DNA from: Funneliformis mosseae
Lineage: Eukaryota > Glomeromycota > Glomeromycetes > Glomerales > Glomeraceae
Reading direction: 5' to 3'
Assembly (NCBI GenBank): GCA_910592005.1
Contig: CAJVPP010002712.1
Coordinates: forward strand, 1-13,760
DNA length: 13,760 nucleotides
The notes beneath the pieces were generated by a model. It did not search any database. It was not told the DNA's origin and was given only the letters and a program-made list of their open reading frames with translations. This document shows, piece by piece, positions 10,045 through 13,760 of the stretch; positions within the stretch are counted from its first letter, which is position 1; each line of letters begins with the position of its first letter. A program made the position numbers and the translations under genes.

Positions 10045-11475
10045 TTTCTAAATAATTAAATATTTTTAAAAATAAAAATTAAGCTTAAAATAATAATTAA
10101 TTACAAATAATTTATAATAATAACTCACCAACTTTTTATTATTTTTTTTTTCAAATCAATTATTTAAGTTTAAATAATAATAAAAATACAATATATCATC
10201 AATAAATACTTACAATCTATTAATTTTATTATTTTTTTAAATATTTTAAATATAAAAATTTAGTTAATTTTAAATTTCTGTTAAAAACATAATTAAATAT
10301 TAATAATTAATAAAATTACTTACATTCTATAATTGAAAATATTCATTTAAATAAAAAATTTAGTTAAATATAAATTACAATAAAATATAATTAAATTAAA
10401 TAAAAAATAAAATAACTTACCATCTATTGGTATTATGAATTATTTAAATATTTTTTAAATAAATAATTTAATTGAATTTAAATAAGAATAATGAAATACT
10501 AATAATATAAATAAATAAAAATAATTTACAATCTAAATTATAAAATATTATTTTAAATAAAAGATTTAGTTATATTTGATTATAATAATTAAATAATAAT
10601 AATTTATAAATAACTTACGTTCTATTGTATTATTAATTATTTAAATATTTTTAAATAAATAATTAATTGAATGTAAAAAGTATAATTTAATACCAATAAT
10701 TAATAAATATAACTTACTCCCTTTAATAAAGTTTGTTTTTAAATAAATTATTTAGTTGAGTTAAATACAGTATAATTAAATACTAATTAATAATAATAAT
10801 AAAAATTACTTACATCCTATAATTGGAATTATTTATAAAAAATTTAGTTGAATTAAAATTATCATAAAATTATAATGAATAAAAGCTTACCAACTATTTA
10901 TATTATTATTTATTTTTAAATATATCATTTTAATTACAATATAAAGTATAATTAATATAGATAATTAATAAAATTACTTACTTCCTATAATTGGTATTAA
11001 TTTTTTTAAATAAAAAATATTTAAGTATAAATTATAATAAAAAGTATAATTAAAAATAAATAATCAATAAAAATAACTTACGATCTATTGAATTATAAAT
11101 TATTAATTTTGTTTTTTTGTTGAGTTAAATTACAGTAATAAATTAATTAATGTAACTTACTTTCTGTAATAATCAATATAATAATATTATTACGAAAATT
11201 AATATAGTAAAAATACAGTTAATTTAAAAATAAACATGGCTTACGTTCTATAATATTTTAAATAAAAGGTTTCATGAGTTTAAATAAAATAATTAAGTAT
11301 AGATTATCAATAAAAATAACTTACGGACTAAAGTTGAAATTTTTTAAAATAAATTAGCTAAGTTTAAATTACAATATAAAGAATAAAAGTAACTTACTCC
11401 CTATAATATTATTGATAATTAGTTATTTTTTTTAATAAAAAGGATAATTATAATAAAAATTAAATGACTTACATT
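10045..11475 (-). CDS. Seventeen consecutive one-codon microexons (best-preserved half)
   Basis: All 17 modules nearest exon 1 keep both splice sites. Every intron between them is phase 1: each exon supplies the last two bases of one codon and the first base of the next. Joined, they read EWIQQNRIGWKHYEYFE (the first residue becomes Lys if the 27-nt exon is skipped), then one base A. Introns here are about 60-107 nt, a normal fungal size, so splicing by intron definition is conceivable. By my count the first eleven exons hold 12 G/C in 33 bases, far above the flanking intron sequence. The peptide resembles the 'WI..(K/R)I....YFE' type segments I associate with kinases of these fungi, but that is a loose resemblance and the domain is not identified. 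Confidence 0.55.
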
Positions 11476-11578
11476 CTAAGTACCACTGACCATTGAATTT
11501 TCATTTTTTTTTTTAAAAAAAAAAATTAATTATTAAAGAATATGATTTGTACTTGGTAAATATATGAATGTTTATTAC

Positions 11579-11605
11579 CAATTAATTCAGTTGATGAAGA
11601 ATCAT
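11579..11605 (-). CDS. Candidate 27-nt exon (NDSSSTELI)
   Basis: The acceptor CCAG ends at 11606 and a donor GTAATA occupies 11578-11573, enclosing 27 nt. Joined to the phase-1 end of exon 1 it reads NDSSSTELI and leaves phase 1 again. The length is a multiple of three and the reading is stop-free and Ser/Thr-rich. The donor is weaker than the GTAAGT sites nearby. Just upstream (minus sense) at 11624-11631 a stronger-looking pair, ATTAG-A-GTAAGT, would give a one-base exon and break the frame downstream. Skipping both also keeps the frame, with Lys instead of Glu at the junction to the first microexon. Which path is used cannot be told from DNA. Confidence 0.35.
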
Positions 11606-11705
11606 CTGGTACTTACTCTAATGAATCATGTTTTTTTAAAAAAAAAAAAAATAATAAATAAAAATAAAAATAAAAAAGATGTTAGAACATAAATATCATG
11701 CTTAC

Positions 11706-11805
11706 TACTTTCAGATATTTCTTTCTTTTGCTTTATCATTTGAATAATTTGAACAATAAACTTTTTTAATACTTTTTTAGTACCTTTATCGTTACTGTCA
11801 GACAT
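11706..11805 (-). CDS. Kinase gene exon 1 (N-terminus)
   Basis: The ATG at 11805-11803 opens 33 codons plus one base. They begin MSDSNDKGTKKVLKKF, followed by a short amphipathic, Lys/Ile-rich segment (about residues 16-30) and ending ISES. An in-frame TAA lies four codons upstream of the ATG, so this is the first usable start. The exon ends at a good 5' splice site, GTAAGC at 11705-11700, which leaves phase 1 (one base of a split codon). The following intron contains TTCTAACAT, a good fungal branch-site match, followed by a T-rich tract. The sequence is less AT-rich than its surroundings, as expected of an exon. I know no function for this segment. The link to the downstream kinase rests on strand, the splice sites and the continuous phase. 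Confidence 0.6.
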
Positions 11806-12595
11806 TATTATAATTTAAAAAGTAAGCAAAAAACTTTTTCTTTTTAAAAGGTATGTTGTAGATCTTTTTTATTTGTGGCATTTTTGTATCACTTTATTAT
11901 TGAATGGTACATGCAGACTGAAATTTACTTTTTATTAATTATTGAAAATCCGATTTAAACCAATTTCTTATTTGAAAAGTTTCAAGTTGATAACTCTTAA
12001 ATATTTTTTTTCTTCGATAAGCATAAGTCATTCATTGGTATTTAAAAGCTATTTAAACATTCCTAAAGATTTAAATGAACTTATTGACTTTTTGACAACT
12101 AGTACCTTTAGATCATAGTTTTTGCTAACAAGTTTAAATTATAAAATCCCAATTGAAATAAAAGTTTTAAAGATACTAATGAGAAATTTAAATAAAATAA
12201 CGAGAGTTGCAAAAGATTAACTTTATTAATACAAATATTATGGATAGAAGAGAAGAAAACTGCCTGAAAAAATAATTTTTATTGGGTAAATTTCGGCAAA
12301 AATTATGGGAAAATATTTTAACAATTACACATTTCAAGTTCTTATGAACCAAACTATCATTGTTCATTTCATTATCATAGTAAAACTACTATATAAATTA
12401 TTAAATTGCATTTCCAAAATGGCAAAGAAGAAAATATAGAAGAACATAAAGTAATTTTTATTATAAAATAATATTACTAGAATTGTAATAAAAGATCAAG
12501 AAGAAATACATTTTAAAAATCAATATCAATAAGTTATAGAACTAGTTATTGATACTATAAAATTCCTTGTACCATGCACTTTGTTTATTGCATAA
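11806..12595. other. Spacer upstream of the kinase gene
   Basis: The first 100-200 bp must hold the kinase promoter and 5' UTR (minus strand), but no specific site can be named. The composition is less AT-rich than the sequence to the left. No ORF, terminal repeats or RNA gene were recognised. Confidence 0.5.
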
Positions 12596-12603
12596 CATGA
12601 CGC

Positions 12604-13161
12604 TGGGGTGTTCCATCAACTATGTAACTTAAAACATTTTTAAATATCATATAAAATTTACTATTAGAAATTTTTGTGAAGCATACATGTCGAACCTACT
12701 ATTATTACGATTTTTCCTAATAAAAAGTTCTAAATATTTAACTTTAATTCTTCGGTATATGTTAAACATTCAGACAAAAATAACTGTAAATGAATAAATT
12801 ATAATCTAAAAAAAATGTGACATCTCGCTTTCTTGAAAAACAACAAAGAAAAAATTTTTATTTAGAGAGCTGTGTACAAAAAAAATTATTTATTATTTTT
12901 TGAAGCGTAAATAATATTTTTTTTTTAGAAAACAAGCTGTTTCATGAAAGAGACAATAATTTAGATTGTTTTTGTAAAACTTGGAGCGAATATATTAAGA
13001 AGAATCTAAAGTTATTAAAGTCTAAAAATTTATAGATATTAGTGAAAAGATTATTATAAAGCAAATTTAACCTATCGAATTTACAAAAAGATTTCTAATA
13101 ATAAATATTTATATGATACTTAACAATGTTTTAATTTTCATAGTTGATGGAACATCCCAAT
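12604..13161. mobile_element. ~558-bp non-autonomous DNA transposon with long terminal inverted repeats
   Basis: The outer ends tgggRtgttccatcaactat form the start of inverted repeats about 75 bp long (12604-12678 and 13087-13161), about 85-90% identical and including taaaacatt and tattagaaat in both arms. The element is flanked by a direct duplication atgacgc (12597-12603 and 13162-13168), or 8 bp with one mismatch (catgacgc/tatgacgc). The interior (12679-13086) has no ORF, and the two halves keep weak complementarity, as if the whole element were a worn fold-back. Long inverted repeats with a 7-9 bp duplication suggest a Mutator-like or hAT-type MITE; the superfamily cannot be fixed from one copy. 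Confidence 0.8.
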
Positions 13162-13194
13162 ATGACGCGTAAAAATTATATATACACCTTTTAA

Positions 13195-13360
13195 TAGAAG
13201 ATAAAATACTTCTTAGAAGGGTAAAGGTGAGTTATATCACTCCTTAGCAATAAGCGGGGGTGTTAATTGCTAACAGTCTCCTAAATAGGATATTGCAGAT
13301 TCATGTTATTATACTTGTCAAAAACTGAGAAATACCCGTCTTGATCTCAGGAATATTATA
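13195..13360. other. Hairpin-rich, less AT-rich island of unknown nature
   Basis: Several short stem-loops lie close together: aggtga-gttata-tcactcct, ttagcaat with attgctaa around a G-rich loop (13243-13271), tcct-aaat-agga, and ctgaga...tctcag (13326-13349). G+C is visibly higher than in the rest of the window. It could be part of a structured transcript, a SINE or the end of an older transposon. tRNA-type A and B boxes were looked for and not found convincingly. No ORF. Confidence 0.3.
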
Positions 13361-13416
13361 TTAGTAAAAATCATTGTTTACTTTCTGTAATTGAAGACAT
13401 TATTATAGAACCAGTA

Positions 13417-13760
13417 CAGTACGGTACGAATTTTAGAGAATTCGTACTGATTTGAAATTCGTACGTACTGGCGATACAGTAGTAGTGAAAAAAAATAGCA
13501 GTCGCGATCATGTGATTATTACAATGATTTACATCACATCTGATTGGACAACACAAACCAAATTTTTGTTTGGTTGTCTACTATGTTACACTGATCAACA
13601 TGCATAAAAAAACTGAACACAAGAGTGCCTCATGAATGATATGATGTAATAATGCCGCAAAAAATTTCTATTAAAGAACGACATGAGGTAGTTAAGTTGT
13701 TGTGGAATAATGGAACACAAAATGTAAACGAACTACACAAAATTACCAAGTTCCCATTAA
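13417..13760 (+). mobile_element. Left end of a Tc1/mariner-type transposon, cut by the window edge
   Basis: The likely terminal repeat CAGTACGGTACGAATTTT starts at 13417, right after a TA (13415-13416). Two inverted copies of the same motif follow at 13438-13449 (gaattcgtactg) and 13454-13470 (gaaattcgtacgtactg), so the end can fold on itself and offers several transposase-binding-like sites. A second hairpin, aaccaaa/tttggtt (13556-13575), lies in the leader. A transposase-like reading frame starts at 13652. The right end is outside the window, so the family and completeness are unknown. Confidence 0.6.
13652..13760 (+). CDS. Transposase N-terminus, Tc1/mariner (DDE) type, partial
   Basis: The ATG at 13652 opens 36 codons running off the window: MPQKISIKERHEVVKLLWNN followed by GTQNVNELHKITKFPL. 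The pattern (a charged first helix, a short turn with N-G, then a second helix and an 'I-x-K-x-P-L' end) is what I know from the N-terminal helix-turn-helix of fungal Tc1/mariner transposases, which binds the terminal repeats. The catalytic DDE part would lie beyond the edge. The start is the first ATG of the frame and sits about 235 bp inside the proposed terminal repeat, a usual spacing. The frame is open throughout, so the copy may be intact. Confidence 0.6.
   Translation, partial: MPQKISIKERHEVVKLLWNNGTQNVNELHKITKFPL

Larger units (their letters stand above)
7748..11477 (-). repeat. Tandem array of ~42 intron-like modules with 3-nt microexons
   Basis: On the minus strand each module runs AG, three bases, GTAAGT(TATTTTTATT...), then 60-120 bp of A/T ending TTTAG or ATAG. 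Both splice sites are intact at 31 exons, given 5' to 3' by left coordinate: 11473 AAT, 11398 GGA, 11335 TCC, 11245 AAC, 11161 AAA, 11082 ATC, 10982 GAA, 10891 TTG, 10814 GAT, 10718 GGA, 10619 AAC, 10530 ATT, 10421 ATG, 10324 AAT, 10214 ATT, 10129 TTG (GTGAGT), 10045 AAA (GTATAT), 9854 ATA, 9761 AAT, 9679 ATT, 9591 ATG, 9233 TTT, 8959 ATT (GTATGT), 8864 TTG, 8788 AAA, 8702 ATA, 8350 ATG (GTAAAT), 8149 CTA, 8050 ATA, 7967 ATG, 7862 ATA. Eleven modules have a broken site, near 9950, 9505, 9410, 9318, 9136, 9045, 8630, 8530, 8450, 8270 and 7754. In exon-1 phase the joined exons are open; see the findings. The structure is directly visible; use as real exons is inference. Confidence 0.85.
6182..11805 (-). 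pseudogene. Glomeromycotina-type TKL protein kinase gene with microexon array; damaged
   Basis: This is a minus-strand gene. Exon 1 is at 11706-11805, a possible 27-nt exon at 11579-11605, 3-nt exons between 11475 and 7862, a zinc-ribbon/kinase N-lobe exon at 7311-7681 and a catalytic-domain exon at 7240-6182 split by a MITE at 6519-6690. The predicted product without the MITE is about 490 residues: a short N-terminal segment, a C-x2-C-x9-C-x2-C ribbon, a glycine loop (KGGFSTIYKAIW), the VAIK-type lysine in ALKSL, the catalytic loop HCDFHHGN, an APE motif and the C-terminal tail. By family resemblance it is a cytosolic Ser/Thr or Tyr kinase-like protein of a family greatly expanded in arbuscular-mycorrhizal fungi; targets are unknown. 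Damage: the intron donor at 7310-7305 is ATATAA, there are TGA at 7238-7240 and TAA at 6737-6739 in frame, DLG is changed to DLE, and the MITE is inserted. It is very probably inactive as a kinase. The assignment is from recognised motifs, not a search. Confidence 0.85.

Noticed and set aside
7748..11477. CRISPR array or other prokaryote-type repeat-spacer system
   Set aside because: The variable part is only three bases and the conserved part consists of splice signals; the surrounding gene is eukaryotic with introns.
7748..11477. Zero-length recursive (ratchet) splice sites as the general explanation
   Set aside because: Recursive sites have AG directly followed by GT; here three bases intervene in nearly every module, and only a few decayed modules (near 7754 and 9950) approach zero length.
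13225..13310. tRNA-derived SINE with A and B boxes
   Set aside because: tagcaataagcgg and gcagattcatg resemble the boxes only weakly and no cloverleaf could be drawn.
13371..13556. 61-codon open frame on the minus strand
   Set aside because: It overlaps the proposed transposon terminal repeat and leader, ends in the palindromic motif region and resembles no protein I know; it is an incidental frame.

Overview
The window looks like nuclear DNA of an arbuscular-mycorrhizal fungus (Glomeromycotina, Rhizophagus-like). By eye it is extremely AT-rich (well over 80%) up to about 11.8 kb and less so after that. The organism call rests on the only large gene. This is a minus-strand tyrosine-kinase-like (TKL-type) protein kinase of the lineage-expanded family with an N-terminal C-x2-C zinc ribbon, an 'NFSNWTS' segment, an 'EWIPY' lead-in to the kinase domain, an 'IHCDFHHGNI' catalytic loop and the C-terminal 'MKKCWDIDPLERPTA' segment. 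The call was made by recognition; no database search was run.

Layout. 1-4.7 kb (no convincing gene): a doubtful Asn/Asp-rich coding remnant at the left edge, an inverted/direct repeat cluster built on aatcagct/agctgatt, a long 25-bp minisatellite whose unit is nearly self-complementary, a three-copy ~105-bp tandem repeat, and low-complexity AT or T tracts. 4.7-6.18 kb: featureless AT-rich DNA. 6.18-11.81 kb: the kinase gene on the minus strand. 11.8-12.6 kb: a plain spacer. 12.60-13.16 kb: a 558-bp non-autonomous DNA transposon with long terminal inverted repeats and a 7-8 bp target duplication. 13.2-13.36 kb: a hairpin-rich, less AT-rich island of unknown nature. 13.42-13.76 kb: the left end and first 36 codons of a Tc1/mariner-type transposon cut by the window edge.

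The striking feature is what separates kinase exon 1 (11706-11805) from the zinc-ribbon/kinase exon (7311-7681). About 3.7 kb is filled by roughly 42 tandem modules, spaced about 60-120 bp (mean near 91). Read on the minus strand, each has a 3' splice-site AG, exactly three nucleotides, then a 5' splice site (mostly GTAAGT). In 31 modules both sites are intact. The splice sites are conserved but the three nucleotides differ from module to module, and those near exon 1 are clearly richer in G+C than the surrounding sequence. Joined in order in the phase set by exon 1, they give an open, protein-like 31-codon stretch beginning EWIQQNRIGWKHYEYFE, and they enter exon 2 in the correct phase if its second AG is used. 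I interpret this as an array of one-codon, 3-nt microexons separated by related (introner-like) tandem introns. Splicing itself cannot be seen in DNA.

The rest of the kinase gene is damaged: the donor of the following intron reads AT instead of GT, a Trp codon is TGA, a Gln codon is TAA, the DLG glycine is Glu, and a 172-bp pogo/Tc1-type MITE sits in the catalytic-domain exon at a TA. Without the MITE and one TA the exon is in frame. All four base changes, judged against family expectation, are C:G to T:A transitions. The locus is therefore probably a young pseudogene, or one copy of a family whose intact members should be checked for the same microexon array.
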